From Megalobrama amblycephala (Eukaryota > Chordata > Actinopteri > Cypriniformes > Xenocyprididae), in contig NC_063061.1 in the NCBI RefSeq assembly GCF_018812025.1, positions 36,262,366-36,326,365 of the forward strand: DNA of 64,000 bases, in the 5' to 3' direction. The position numbers were made by a program, and so were the translations under genes. The first letter of the stretch is position 1. Each line of letters starts with the position of its first letter. The notes beneath the pieces were generated by a model, which saw only the letters and a program-made list of their open reading frames with translations, was not told the DNA's origin and did no database searches. Of this stretch, positions 48,396 through 59,906 are shown in pieces.

Positions 48396-49283
48396 ACTAA
48401 CGCTCAAAAGTTTGGGATCGGTAAGATTTTTAATGTTTCTAAAAGAAGTTTCGTCTGCTCACCAAGGGTGCATTTAGCCTACTTAATTAAAAATACAGTA
48501 AAAACACTAATATTGTGAAATATTATTACAATTTAAAATGACTGTTTTCTATTTGAATATATTTCACAAAGTAATTTATTCCTGTGATGCAAAGCTGAAT
48601 TTTCAGCATCATTACTCCAGTCTTCAGTGTCACATGATCCTTCAGAAATCATTCTAATATGTCAATTTGCTGCTCAAGAAACATTTATTGTTTACAATTG
48701 TACAAAATATTTGTGTACAATATTTTTTTAGGATTCTTTGATGAATAGAAAGTTCAAAAGAACAGTGTTTATTTGAAATATAATCTTTTGTAACATTATA
48801 AATGTCTTTACTGTCACTTTTGATTGATTTAATGCATCCTTGCTGAATAAAAGTATTCATTTCTTTAATTTCTTTTCAAAAAAATAAAAATAAAAATTCT
48901 TTACTGACCCCAAACTTTTGAACGGTAGTGTAAAATGTTACAAAAGCTTTGTATTTCAGATAAATGCTGTTCTTTTGAACTTTCTATTCATCAAGGAATC
49001 CTGAAAAAAAGTACACAACTGTTTTCAACATTGATTATAATAACAAATATTTCTTGAGCAGCAATCAGCATATTAGAATGATTTCTGAAGGATCATGTGA
49101 CACTGAAGACTGGAGTAACGATGCTGAAAATTCAGCTTTGCCAACACGAGAATAAATTACTTCGTAAAATATATTCAAATAGAAAACAGTTATTTTAAAT
49201 TGTAATAATTTTTCACAATATTACTGTTTTTACTGTATTTTTAATTAAATAAAATAAGCCTTGGTGAGCAGACAAAACTTCAA

Positions 49284-49284
<1 letters not shown>
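48396..49284. mobile_element. two family I copies head to head
   Basis: 48396-48931 (CGCTCAAAAGTTTGGGATCG to AAACTTTTGAACGGTAGTG) is followed by an inverted partial copy ending near 49284, flanked on both sides by (TA)n tracts. Confidence 0.65.
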
Positions 49285-49351
<67 letters not shown>

Positions 49352-49691
49352 TCTCTATTTAGCTAATTAATAATAAAAAATAATGTATTTCAAACTGAAA
49401 GAGTGTGTAACTGAAATATAGCGCAACCAAAATACAGATGTGTAAATAACCTATTAGCTTTCTTATATTTCAAACGTAATAGTTTTGTATCATAATCAGC
49501 CTTCATCTGGATACAGTGACGCCACAGTGTGGAACTCCTCCAGCGCGAGCTTGATCTCATCGGACTGCTTTGACTCTTGACACGGAAGCTGCTCACATTA
49601 TTTACTAAACCGCATTAGGACCATATATCGATCTGCTGTTGATTTAGATCGACTGCTCCTCTCCAGTGTCACACTGCAGAATGCGGTTGAC

Positions 49692-49866
49692 ATGTTGGCT
49701 GTGTTCGCTGGCTGTGTCTCGATCACGGCGGCGATAGAGCCGATCAGCACCAGCATCGCGGTCGGGATGGCCGCGGCTCTCACCGGGTTTCTGGCCAGTT
49801 ATCAGAACGTGCTCTATTACTTTCACGAGTGCTGCAGACCGGAGTGGATCTCTTACAACAAAACAG
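49692..49866 (+). CDS. tor1: tor1 alternative first exon 1a
   Basis: The exon encodes 58 residues plus one base. Within [12 protein letters not shown] it parallels exon 1b ([12 protein letters not shown]). The frame is open upstream but shows no earlier ATG. The donor is ACAG then GTGTGT. Confidence 0.75.
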
Positions 49867-52800
49867 GTGTGTACGGGAAGCTTTGTCTTCACTGCTAGTG
49901 CGCATGCTAGTCATATGGTAACCTATAAACCCACATTATATTAAAATGAATTAAATCAACATTTATTTTTATTTACATTAATCAATTCCCAGCGCTTGAA
50001 TGCAAAACAAATAAGCAGCCAGAACACGCAGAATGTGTATTATCGAACCGGACGCTGCGCGCATGCGCGATTCGTCGCACGCAATCGGCGTCACTTTTCC
50101 CAAGTAGGAAGTGCGGGCTGTGAGTGAGTTGGAGCCTTCGTTTTGTTTTTTCCCCCGTTTCCAATTAAAAGCATCGATGATTGATGTAGTAAAATGAAAG
50201 CTCGGCCGCCTCGCGCATGGACAACCTTATTGCACTGCATCCTGATCTCAGGGCTGATCGTGGAGGCCATCGAGCCCGTGTCCACCTCACTGCTGGTCGG
50301 GACAGGAGCTGCTTATCTGGGCAGAAAACTCTATCGCTATGTGTATGAAACCTGTCATGAGAACTGGGTCAACTTTAATGCAACAGGTGAAAATGTGATC
50401 AAAATGTGTATTATGGTTTGATTTGATCATGGTTTAGTTCATTGTGTCTCGTAAAAACACTAAAAAAGCCACTTATCTCGTTTATTATGATTCTATTATA
50501 ATGTTTTTTTTTTGAATGCTACGAATAATTATTGTTTTTAAAATATTGCAGCTAAATTGTATGTTTATTTTTAAACTATCATTGTAAACATAGAAACTGG
50601 ATGCATGTTGCAGATGTCGCATATGAAGCATATGGTGACTATGGCAAGCCGTTTTGATAACAATTCAGTTTTCACTAGTAACAACATTAATTCTTGAAAC
50701 CAACAAGTCAGTTTTCACTAGTTAAAATGCTCATTTTTGATATCAATAATTGCATTGTTAATAGTAAAAATGTTCATTTTTGATATCTGAACATGTATTT
50801 TTGATATCAATATAATTTTAGATGTCTAAAATGGCTTTCTTACTAGTAACAATCATATGCATGATATCAGAAACTTAATGTCACTAGTGACAATCGAATT
50901 ATTAATATCAAAAATTATCATTGTTACTAGTAGCAATTCAATTGTTGATATCAAGAATAGATATTTTGCACTAGTAACACTAGCAATTAATGATATCAAA
51001 AATTATGATTTTTACTAGTAAGAATTGCATTTCTGATATGTGAAATTGGAATTTAGTAAGAAATCAATTCTTGATATCAACAATTGAATTTGAATGGCAG
51101 CCTATGGTGACATTTCGCTAGTGAAAAAACAATTAGGCCTACAGATATCAAGAATTCTAGTTTTAGCTAGTGAAAATTTAATTGTTGATATCAAGAATTG
51201 CCATTGTTACTAATGGAAATGTAATTCCTGATATCAAGAATTTAATTGTTGATATCAAAAACTGAATTGTTGATATCACGAATTCATATCCTGAGAATGA
51301 ATAAAAGTCAAAACGGCTTGCTATAGTTGACTGTGAATCTGTCCTCTCGCCCTTAGGTCTGAAGTATGACCTCGACACCAAGCTGTACGGTCAGCACGTT
51401 GCTGCTCAGGTCATCCTGAAAGCCGTCACGGGCTTCATGAAAAATGAAAACCCAAAGAAACCGCTGGTTCTGTCCCTCCATGGCTGGACCGGGACTGGGA
51501 AGAACTTCGTGAGTCAGCTCATAGCTGAAAATATATACGTGAAAGGAATGTCGAGCAGTTTTGTTCATCTGTTTACAGCAACGGCACACTTTCCTCACGA
51601 GATTCACATTGACACATACAAGGTAATGTGTTTGTTTATATATGCAAATGCATGGAAATTATATTATGTGTTTACTTCACCAACAAAATGGCACATCTGT
51701 ACAAATTGTATGTTTGCAATTGTTTAGTCCCAGTTACAGGAGTGGGTGAGGGGGAATGTTTCCAACTGCCCACGTTCCATGTTCATCTTTGATGAAATGG
51801 ATAAAATGCATCCGGGGCTGATCGACAGTATAAAACCTTACCTGGACTTCTATGACAATCTGAACGGAGTGTCGTACAGACAGGCCATCTTCATTTTCCT
51901 CAGGTCAGTGTTATCACGTACTTAAGTAAACACAGAAAATTTCAATCTGTAAATCAGTAATTGAAAGATTAGTTCACTTCTGAATGATAATTTACTCACT
52001 CCCATGTCATCCAACATGTTCATGTCTTTCTTTCTTCAGTCGAAAAGAAATGAAGGTTTTTGAGGAAAACATTCCAGGATTTTTCTCCATATAGTGGACT
52101 TCAATGGGGTTCAACGGGTTGAAGGTCCAAATGTCAGTTTCAGTGCAGCTTCAAAGAGCTCTACATGATCCCAGACGAGGAATGAGAGTCTTATCTAGAG
52201 AAACCATCGGTCATTTTCTAAAAAAAAAAAAAATATTATATACTTTTTAACCACAAATGCTCATCTTGCACTGCTCTGAGATGCGCCACACATTGCATAA
52301 TCATTAGGGCTGGCTACAGCGATCTGTCACGCCACATTAAACGGCGCCAAAACTGTATTATTTTTTGAATCTCATAATAAGATGAACGTCATTTGAAATC
52401 TGAGACTTTTCTTCTTATCAGAACTAACAAAGCACAAAGATTATTGCGATTTATTGGATGGGAGGTGCTACATATTCTGCTTATTCATCAACTGAAAACA
52501 GACTAGACTAATCGATTCTTGGGACTTAAGAATCGATATCGGTTCGTAAAAATGAGAATCGATTAAAATCGAGAAATCGATATTGTTTACCCAGCCCTAG
52601 TAATCACGTTGGAAAAGTCACGTGTGACGTAGGTGGAAATACCAATCCAGTGTTTAAAAAGCGAACGTGCACAGACTAAACGCCCTTTACAAAGAAAGGT
52701 TAAACGACGATATTGGATGATTTTGAAGTTGGAGGAGGAAATTAAATCTGCGGTACTTCCTCCTACGTCATGCGAGACCTTTCCAACATGATTACGTAAT

Positions 52801-55717
52801 GCGTGGCGCAGTGCAAGATGAGCATTTGTGGTTAAAAAGAATATAATTTTTATTTATTTTTTTAGAAAATGACCGATCATTTCTCTAGATAAGACTCTTA
52901 TTCCTCATCTGGGATCATGTAGAGCTCTTTGAAGCTGCATTCAAACTGACATTTGGACCTTCAACCCGTTGAACCCCAGTGAAGTCCATTATATGGAGAA
53001 AAATCCTGGAATGTTTTCCTCAAAAACCTTCATTACTTTTTGACTGAAGAAAGAAAGACATGAACATGTTGGATGACATGGAGGTGAGTAAATTATCAGG
53101 AAAGTTTAATTCAGAAGTGAACTAATCCTTTAATGCAGTTGGTCACTATTCATCATTGTACTGCCCATCAAGCACACTAAACGGACAAAAAAAACTATTA
53201 TATTTATATAGATATGTAATTATTTGATCAAAAATACAGTAAAAACAGGAATATTATCAGTTATAAGAACTGTTCTCTATCAGTTTTAAGCAGAAAAACT
53301 GTTTTCAACATTGATGATGATAATAAGAACCATTATTAATAATGAGCACCAATAATAATTGAGCACATCATCACATTAGAATGATTTCTGAAGGATCATG
53401 TGACACTGAAGACTGGAGTAATGATGCTGAAAATTCAGCTTTGATCACAGGAAGAAATTACATTTTATACAATATATTTAAATAGAAACAAAATTATAAT
53501 AATATTTTCAAGTATTTCTGATCAAATAAAAGCAGCATTGGTGAGTAGAAGAGACATTTAAAAAAGCAATTATTCCAAACTTTTGACCGGTATGTAGTTG
53601 CTCTGAAATGGCATAAAGGCCTCTTTTTTTTTTTTTTGAATCAGAGGACCCTTTTATACCCAGTTGTTTCTGTTTTTATAGTAATGCCGGCGGCGAGAAC
53701 ATCGTTCAGGTCGCTCTGGATTTCTGGAAGGACGGCAGAGAACGAGAGGAGATCCAGCTGAAGGATCTAGAGACGGCACTGTCACTGTCCGTCTTCAACA
53801 ACAAAAACAGTACGTCACATGCCTCTTATCTTTTTCACATCTGCTAAAATATGGAGCAGAAAGTCTTTATGGATCATTTGCATTAAACAGAGTGCATTTT
53901 AAAGGATTAGTCCAGTTTTAAATAAACTTCTCCTGATTAATTTAGTCACCCCCATGTCATCCAAGATGTTCATGTCTTTCTTTCGTCAGTCGAAAAGAAA
54001 TTAAGGTTTTTGATGAAAACATTCCAGGATTATTCTCCTTATAGTGGACTTCAATGGCCTCCAGACGGTTGAAGGTCAAAATTACAGTTTCAGTGCAGCT
54101 TCAAGGGCTTTAAACGATACCAGACGAGAAATAAGAGTCTTATCTAGAGAAATGATCGGTCATTTTCGAAAAAAAAAAATACAAATGTGTATGCTTTATA
54201 TAAACAAATGATCACCTTCCAAGTGCTTCCACTTTCCGTATTCTTCAAAAAGCTTAGGCTGTATGTCCTACACCTTCCCTATTCTACTTACGGAACAAAC
54301 GCAGCGTCAGTTCCATTTTTTCCGTAAATAGAATAGGACATACAGCGTAAGCGTTTTGAAGAATACGGAAAGCGGAAGCATGTGCAAGGTGATATTTTGT
54401 GTTTATAAAGCATATACAGTTGTATTTTTGTAGAAAATGAGTGATGGTTTCTTTAGATAAGACTGTTATTCCTCGTCTGGTATCGTTTAAAGCCCTTTGA
54501 AGCTGCACTGAAACTGACATTTGGACCTTCAACCATCTGGGCTCCAGTGAAGTCCACTATAAGGAGAAAAATCCTGGAATGTTTTCCTCAACCTTGATTT
54601 CTTTTCGACTGAAGAAAGAAAGACATAAACATCTTGAATGACATGGAGGTGAGCAAATTGAGGAAAATTTGATTTGAAAGTGGACTAATCATTTAAGTCA
54701 TTTTGTTAATTAGTTTCACTGTAGTTTTACGGTTTCCAATGTAATGAAGATCTCATTTTCATTAATTGCCTCCATTATGCTTTTTTCGAATACTGTTTAT
54801 GAATATAAAACGACAAATAAACATATTGTCTCCTAAAAGAAAGAATAGATTCTGAACAGCTGAAATGAGTCGCCAGCAATTCCATTCTCACTTCCTGTTT
54901 CAAATCTACATAACAATGTAACACATTTGCATAATTCCCACCTATGGTCTTCATTGGCTGCCAGCGAACAGCATCTACTTTGCCCCGCCCTCAAACACTG
55001 CAGTTGTAGTTGAAGCCTGGAAGAGTTTGGTTGGTGTTGTGTCGACATGTTGAGAAGACGGTTTTCAGCGATGCGAATCCACTTTGATGCATTTCTAAAG
55101 GATGAGATTGATACGGAAAAAAGAGCTGAAGATGATCTGGAGCTGAAATTCAGATATGCTAACTGTGGTTTTGTTTCCAACATGCGCTGTAAGTGGTAGA
55201 CCAATCACAACAGACTGGGCCGTGTGACCAATCAGAGCAGAGTAGGTTCTCAGAAAGGAGGGGTTTATAGAGATTGAATATTTGAACGAACCATTTTCAG
55301 ACTCTTTGAGAAAAGAGCTGATGCTACAATGTGTATTATGAGAAAATTCAAGTGTTTTTTGACCTTGAATGCATGTAAATCTACTGTAGGAGACTCCAAA
55401 ACAATATTAGGAACCTTTAAAATAGCACAATGGGGCACTTTAAACATTTGTTTTTCTTCTCTCCATCCGCAGGTGGGTTCTGGCATACTAGTTTAATCGA
55501 TAAGAACCTGGTGGATTTCTTCGTGCCGTTCCTTCCTCTGGAGTACAAGCACATCATTCAATGCGGTTTGGCCGAGATGGTCACCAAGGGTCATGCCCCA
55601 GATAAAGAAGTGGTTGAAGAGATGGCCCGCGAACTGAACTACTTCCCTAAAGAGGAGCGCGTCTTCTCCATGCAGGGCTGCAAGGTCATCCCCAGCAGGC
55701 TGGACTTCTATGTTTGA
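49692..55717 (+). CDS. tor1: torsin-1, isoform from upstream first exon 1a (329 aa)
   Basis: Torsins are AAA+ ATPases of the ER lumen and perinuclear space, activated by the LAP1/LULL1 cofactors. Exons are 49692-49866, 51357-51622, 51728-51903, 53682-53809 and 55473-55717, together 990 bases. Exon 1a reads [17 protein letters not shown], followed by the hydrophobic [17 protein letters not shown] segment and an HECC pair like the ECC of mammalian torsins. It ends NKTG with donor GTGTGT, phase 1, the same phase as exon 1b. The ATPase domain is shared with the 335-residue form (see that entry). An out-of-frame ATG at 49681 begins a short overlapping upstream ORF, which could dampen translation. 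Whether both first exons are used needs transcript data. Confidence 0.8.
50059..50068. promoter_or_regulatory. NRF-1 site upstream of tor1 exon 1b
   Basis: GCGCATGCGC is a perfect palindromic NRF-1 motif 126 bases upstream of the exon 1b ATG, in a locally CpG-rich patch (50040-50110). It supports an independent promoter for exon 1b. A weaker partial copy (TGCGCATGC) sits near 49900, just behind exon 1a. Confidence 0.55.
50194..50386 (+). CDS. tor1: tor1 alternative first exon 1b
   Basis: The exon encodes 64 residues plus one base and begins [14 protein letters not shown]. The ATG has A at -3. It has only one Cys (YETC) where exon 1a and the mammalian torsins have two. It ends FNATG with donor GTGAAA. 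Confidence 0.88.
50194..55717 (+). CDS. tor1: torsin-1, isoform from downstream first exon 1b (335 aa)
   Basis: Exons 50194-50386, 51357-51622, 51728-51903, 53682-53809 and 55473-55717 total 1008 bases, or 335 residues; human torsins A and B have 332 and 336. Residues 1-25 form a signal peptide with an [14 protein letters not shown] core. The Walker A GWTGTGKN is at 107-114 (torsin-type Asn after Lys). Walker B FIFDEMDK is at 172-179 with catalytic E176. The sensor-1 Asn is N213. Glycosylation sequon GNVS is at 162-165, with another, NAT, at the exon 1b end. Redox cysteines are C285 and C324 in the sensor-2 GCK. At the position of human E302/E303 this protein has R307-E308. The gene is TOR1A/TOR1B-like; I cannot assign it to A or B and call it tor1. 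Confidence 0.93.
50640..51290. repeat. degenerate array of alternating ACTAGT and GATATC palindromes
   Basis: In tor1 intron 1, units such as TTGATATCAAGAATT alternate with TTACTAGTAACAATT about every 25-60 bases, roughly twenty palindromic words in 650 bases. It is not a simple tandem repeat; the six-base palindromes are best conserved. Confidence 0.7.
51357..51622 (+). CDS. tor1: tor1 exon 2 (Walker A)
   Basis: This 266-base exon starts in phase 1 after CCCTTAG and encodes [17 protein letters not shown] and the P-loop GWTGTGKNF, ending HIDTYK at donor GTAATG. Confidence 0.95.
51728..51903 (+). CDS. tor1: tor1 exon 3 (Walker B)
   Basis: This 176-base exon starts [14 protein letters not shown] after TGTTTAG, contains [16 protein letters not shown], and ends FIFL plus AG at donor GTCAGT. 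The preceding intron is only 105 bases. Confidence 0.95.
51961..53133. mobile_element. family B copy 3, interrupted by hAT-like element
   Basis: The left end is TTGAAAGATTAGTTCACTTC and the right GAAGTGAACTAATCCTTTAA. The arms match the copy at 19661. It lies in tor1 intron 3, 58 bases past the exon 3 donor. Confidence 0.75.
52305..52599. mobile_element. hAT-like element nested in family B
   Basis: TAGGGCTGGCTACAG and GTTTACCCAGCCCTA ends are flanked by ATAATCAT and GTAATCAC (6 of 8 shared). The uninterrupted family B copy at 19661 reads CATAATCACGTTGG across the site. Confidence 0.75.
53215..53596. mobile_element. family I copy in tor1 intron 3
   Basis: CTGAAGGATCATGTGACACT and GCTGAAAATTCAGCTTTGAT, ending CCAAACTTTTGACCGGTATG. 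It lies about 90 bases before exon 4. Confidence 0.65.
53682..53809 (+). CDS. tor1: tor1 exon 4 (sensor 1)
   Basis: This 128-base exon starts with the S-N-A-G-G sensor-1 segment, contains [19 protein letters not shown], and ends SVFNNKN plus one base at donor GTACGT. The upstream intron holds foldback elements. Confidence 0.95.
53899..54696. mobile_element. TTAA-flanked foldback element, family B copy 4
   Basis: TTAAAGGATTAGTCCAGTTT and AAGTGGACTAATCATTTAA ends with mirrored arms as in copy 1, in tor1 intron 4. Confidence 0.8.
54697..55440. other. tor1 intron 4, right part: possible degraded element
   Basis: CCCGCCCTCAAACACTGCAG and the 50-codon plus-strand frame beginning [13 protein letters not shown] at 55047 resemble the gene-like filler inside family C/D elements, but no matching ends were identified. 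Confidence 0.3.
55473..55717 (+). CDS. tor1: tor1 exon 5 (sensor 2, stop)
   Basis: This 245-base exon starts [19 protein letters not shown] after CCGCAG, contains [14 protein letters not shown], and ends RLDFYV with TGA at 55715-55717. Confidence 0.95.
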
Positions 55718-56560
55718 ACGAGAGGGAACAAAGAGACTCAAAAACAGCAAACTGGTTATCGTCTGTGTGCTTTTTTCACAGAAATCCCTTCTGTTCTTCT
55801 GCGAGAGAAAGAACTGGAGCAGAATTGCTCCTCAGACATTACATGATGCCATGCTCTCTCTAAAGAGGGATGTTTTTTATTCAGTCACAAGTGTTTTATA
55901 CACTAATGGACTTTTATTGTTGTCGGAGCAGCTGCTTTAAGTCCTTGTTTTCAAGGGCGTTTCTGTTGAAATGAAGTAGCAGAGGAACTTTTTTAAAAGA
56001 CTTTGCACATTGTGGAGCTACAAAAAAAGAAAACACTGGCTGTCGGCGATTTTATGTGTTGATCTGTATTAATTGTTATCATGAGAGAAAAAAATTGCCT
56101 TTATCTTGAAATATCACACACGTTTATTAATGCCATTTTATAATATAAACAATGGGTTGAAATGTTTGGGATGAAGACGATCTTTAGCTAGGAGATATGT
56201 GTAGCTTAACCCAAATCTCATTTTGGCCTTTGAAACTTAATGATCATTTGCTTTTCCAATTTGTCATTGTCAGGATTCAGATTTGTGTTGTCGATTTTAA
56301 CTTGCAATGTCACAAAGTCTCTAATGCCATTGGTTCTGATTGAAGGTTTTGTTGAGTAAATCACAGTGCCTGTTTATTTTACAAGAATACAGTTATTATT
56401 ATTATTTTATCTATTATAGGCACTGGTCATTATTTGATTATCTGGTTTGAACATAATTTGACTATGAAATTTATTTTTGAGATGCACCAAGATAAAATAG
56501 GGAAAAATACTTGAAAGATTCAATCTACATATTGATTTTGATAAAGCTTTATGACCCAAA
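55718..56560 (+). other. tor1: probable tor1 3' UTR
   Basis: Unique-looking, non-repetitive sequence follows the stop. I see no canonical AATAAA before about 57253. A variant AATACA occurs near 56386, followed by a T-rich tract, so the transcript end is uncertain. Confidence 0.35.
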
Positions 56561-56809
56561 CTTACTCGACTGGTCTTGAGAATTTTATTTCTGTGCATGT
56601 TGGTAAGTTAATTTCTATTACTTTTTTATTGAGTCTCTCTGTGGTCCATGATAACTGGATAATAAGTTTTAACATCATTACACAGTCGCAGGCATTGCTG
56701 GGATTTAATTTTTATGGATCAGATAATCACAATCCTGGAAATGAACGGAGTGAAACAACGTCTCCAGGAAACTAGACTCTAATAAGATTCGCGGGTTGCT
56801 TTTAATATC

Positions 56810-57015
56810 CGCGGGTTGAAGCGACCCCAAATAACATGATATTTAGCTCCTGGAATGTGCATTTTACCAAGGAACCCCGCAAAAAAATGTGGATTTTACC
56901 CCCGGGAACGCGATTTTTACCGTGGGACTCCCCTGAAACACGATTGGGCTAGTTTTTGGCTAGTTTTGAGAAGCAATTGGGCGGGTTTTGTTGTGAAAAC
57001 TTTGCAACCCTGCTC
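56810..57015. repeat. interspersed repeat shared with 21800-22500
   Basis: GGGTTGAAGCGACCCC, AACATGATATTTAGCTCC and GGGTTTTGTTGTGAAAACTT in the same order as the 21.8-kb copy. Confidence 0.55.
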
Positions 57016-58140
57016 TAAGGGGCCATTTTCAACTAAAAACGAAAAACTTGATGCGTTTTGGCCGTTCATTTACTCGACAGCAGCATTTTGGGGGCCTGGA
57101 AATACAAACATTTGAAAACGAGTATAAAAGTGTACGTTTTTGACGTGTGAACGGGGATCGTTTTGATAACGTTGTTGTCTGCACGCGAAAAATGCAAAAG
57201 AAAATACTTAAACGTACGTTACCCTACGTTTTCACTACAAATTCCTGCCAATAAAGTAATTAGAGCAGATCAAAGCTATAAAAATGTATTTATAAAAATC
57301 ACAATTTCAAAATTCCCTGATATTTGTCAAATTAACAGGGTTTCCACAGAAGGCCAAACAAAGCTTTTTTATTCGTTTTGGCCGTTCATTTACACGACAA
57401 CAGCATTTTGGTGGCCTGAAAACGGGTTTCAAAGTTTTTGAAAACAATACCATTGTCATCTCCGTGCAAACTGCAAAAACGCAAATCTGTGAAAACGGTT
57501 ACGTTATGCACATGCGTATTTCGTTGTTAGTCTGTCCACCTTATTTTTCAACGTGTTTTCTGTGAATGTGCGAGACTTCCTATTTATTAGCCGCTATAGG
57601 AAAATAAGGAGAGGAATATCAAAGTGCAGTAAACTGTAAAAATAAGGTGGCATGCGCGTTTGGTGCTAGTATTCTGTAAAAGAATGTGTATGTTGTGCGC
57701 AACCGCATAGTCTTTCTTTACAAAGTGACAGCGCCAACTAATTGTCTGGCATGCGTAATGCAGCGTTTTCATTTTGGCGGATCCGTGTGAACGGGATAGT
57801 TTTGATAACGTTGTCATATGTAGGGCCTAGAAAGAAAAAACGGTTCCATTTTTAGTACATAATTGTTGTGTAAACGTACCCAAAGTGTACGTTTTTGAAA
57901 ACGATAGTTATTGTCTCCATGTAAACTACAAAAACGGGAATTCGTGAAAACGGCGATGCCCCTGACATGCATAATACAGCATTTTTAATAATTTTCGTAG
58001 ATCATTTGATAATGTCGTCTGCACATGAAAAATGCAAACAAAAATAAATAAATACTTGAATGCCAAAAGCCAATAAAATCCTTAGAGATCAAAGCTATAA
58101 AAGATGATATATGTACAATTAACCCGGTTTCCACAATCTG
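57015..58140. repeat. degenerate repeats with CGTTTTC/GAAAACG words
   Basis: TTTTGGCCGTTCATTTAC and CGACAGCAGCATTTTG / CGACAACAGCATTTTG recur at 57055 and 57378. Variants of GTACGTTTTTGA and GAAAACGATAGTTATTGTC appear further on. No gene recognised. Confidence 0.5.
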
Positions 58141-58539
58141 ATGTGTAATTATGTTGGTTTGAGAAGGCCAACATACTATTTAAACTAATCGTTCTGAACA
58201 TCTTCTCAATGTAACTCTTCATAGAGCTTTCAAGCTACAACCACCAAACTTGGCAGTGACAGGTCTAAACTACAAAATACTTACATTCAGGGTGCGAAAA
58301 CTTTTTCTAGCAATGACTCGTTTCGTGCATCTCCACCAAACTCAGCAGATCTGTGTGATCATGGTGTAATATTTCAATCCCGCTGGATATAGAGATGATT
58401 AGCTCGATGGTGCCTTGATTTTGCACAATCATCTCTAAATCCAGCGGGATTTTCGCCTTTGTTTTGAATAAGCGACCTCTAGCGGTGAAAACTTACATAT
58501 TGTGCCTTTAACTGTCAAAACTCACACATGCACAAGGCC

Positions 58540-58793
58540 TTAAAGTGTTAATTCACCCAAAATGAAAATTCTGTCATCATTTACTCACCCTCATGTTGTT
58601 CCAAATCTGTATAAGTTGACAAAGATTGTTGGTAACCAGACATTAGCCAATGACTTCCATAGTATTTTTTTTCCCTACTATGGAAGTCAATGGTACCGTC
58701 AGCTGTTTGATTGCCAACATTCTTTAAAATATCTTCTTTGTGTTCAAAAGAACAAATAAACTCATGAATTTTTGGGTGAACTATCCCTTTAAG
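58540..58793. mobile_element. family A-related foldback, short copy
   Basis: AAAGTGTTAATTCACCC and GGGTGAACTATCCCTTTAA enclose mirrored arms with TGACTTCCATAGTA and TACTATGGAAGTCA at the centre. Confidence 0.7.
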
Positions 58794-59274
58794 AACCAAT
58801 TTTTCTCCCTCCCCCTCTCTTAAATGCCACAGGTCTGTAAATGATTACTTCGCTTCTTAATATGTTTATGGCAGGTGAATGATCTAAATGGCAGGTGAGA
58901 AGTGCTCCAGGAATCCACATGAATACAGCTGTATTACTGTCTGATTACATCAGTTTCATGGTACCACCATAATAAAATATAACACAATTAAATATCTGCT
59001 CTCTTAACACAGAATGAAGAAACTTTCATGAAAAAATAATAAATGCAAAGAGAAACAGCTGAAAATTTTATTTGAAAATGAACAGCACTTTATTTCTGAT
59101 CCACGTGTTTTTGTGAGCATTGGGTCCATATGAGAAGACAAAATCCAACTGTCTGCAAATCATCCTGTCTTGTGATTTCAAGATCTCCGGTACGCTGGCA
59201 ATGACAACAGTATCCACGCAAGAGCCGTTCCCGGCTCAGAGTCACAGGTCCATGTTAAACGCTTCAGGTTTCCA

Positions 59275-59342
59275 TTATACGAGCAACACGGCATTAATAC
59301 AGCCATCATTTTCTGGGTTATTCGTCACCTGGGCGAATTTAC
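59275..59342 (-). CDS. nsa2: nsa2 exon 6 (stop)
   Basis: This 68-base exon reads [21 protein letters not shown] then TAA at 59277-59275. The acceptor is TTTCAG. Confidence 0.93.
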
Positions 59343-59834
59343 CTGAAACACAACATCACAGTTCATTTATCATTCTGTGAAACATTTTTAAGTATTGCAT
59401 AGCCAAAAAGTAAAGAGCCAATCAGACTGACCCCAGATGACCTTCCCGCCCTGCGTGACCAATCCGAGCTCACTGACATTGACCTCAATGACCGTTCCCT
59501 TGGTGATGACGCCCAGCGTAGTGTACAGGGAGGAGGAAGGGTTCTTCTTCACCCCCAGGATGGGCAAACAGAACGTGGCCTTCAGTTCGGGATGAGTGAC
59601 GTGTGCCTTCTTAAACCTCAGACCCTGGAGACATTTACAATTCACAAAATATTTACATAAACTTTAAAACTTTACAATAAGGTTCCATTTGTTCTGATGT
59701 GTTTAATAGTCTTAGTTTAATTCAACATTTACTTCAAATCAAATGTTGCATCTGTTAATATTTAATGGATGTGAGGAAACACTGAACATATGTATTTTAA
59801 TAACTAATGTTAAAGATTAATAAATAATGTATTA

Positions 59835-59906
<72 letters not shown>

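Noticed and set aside
54833..55204. 123-codon minus-strand frame in tor1 intron 4
   Set aside because: No family resemblance; lies in repeat-like sequence, and the opposite strand is also open.
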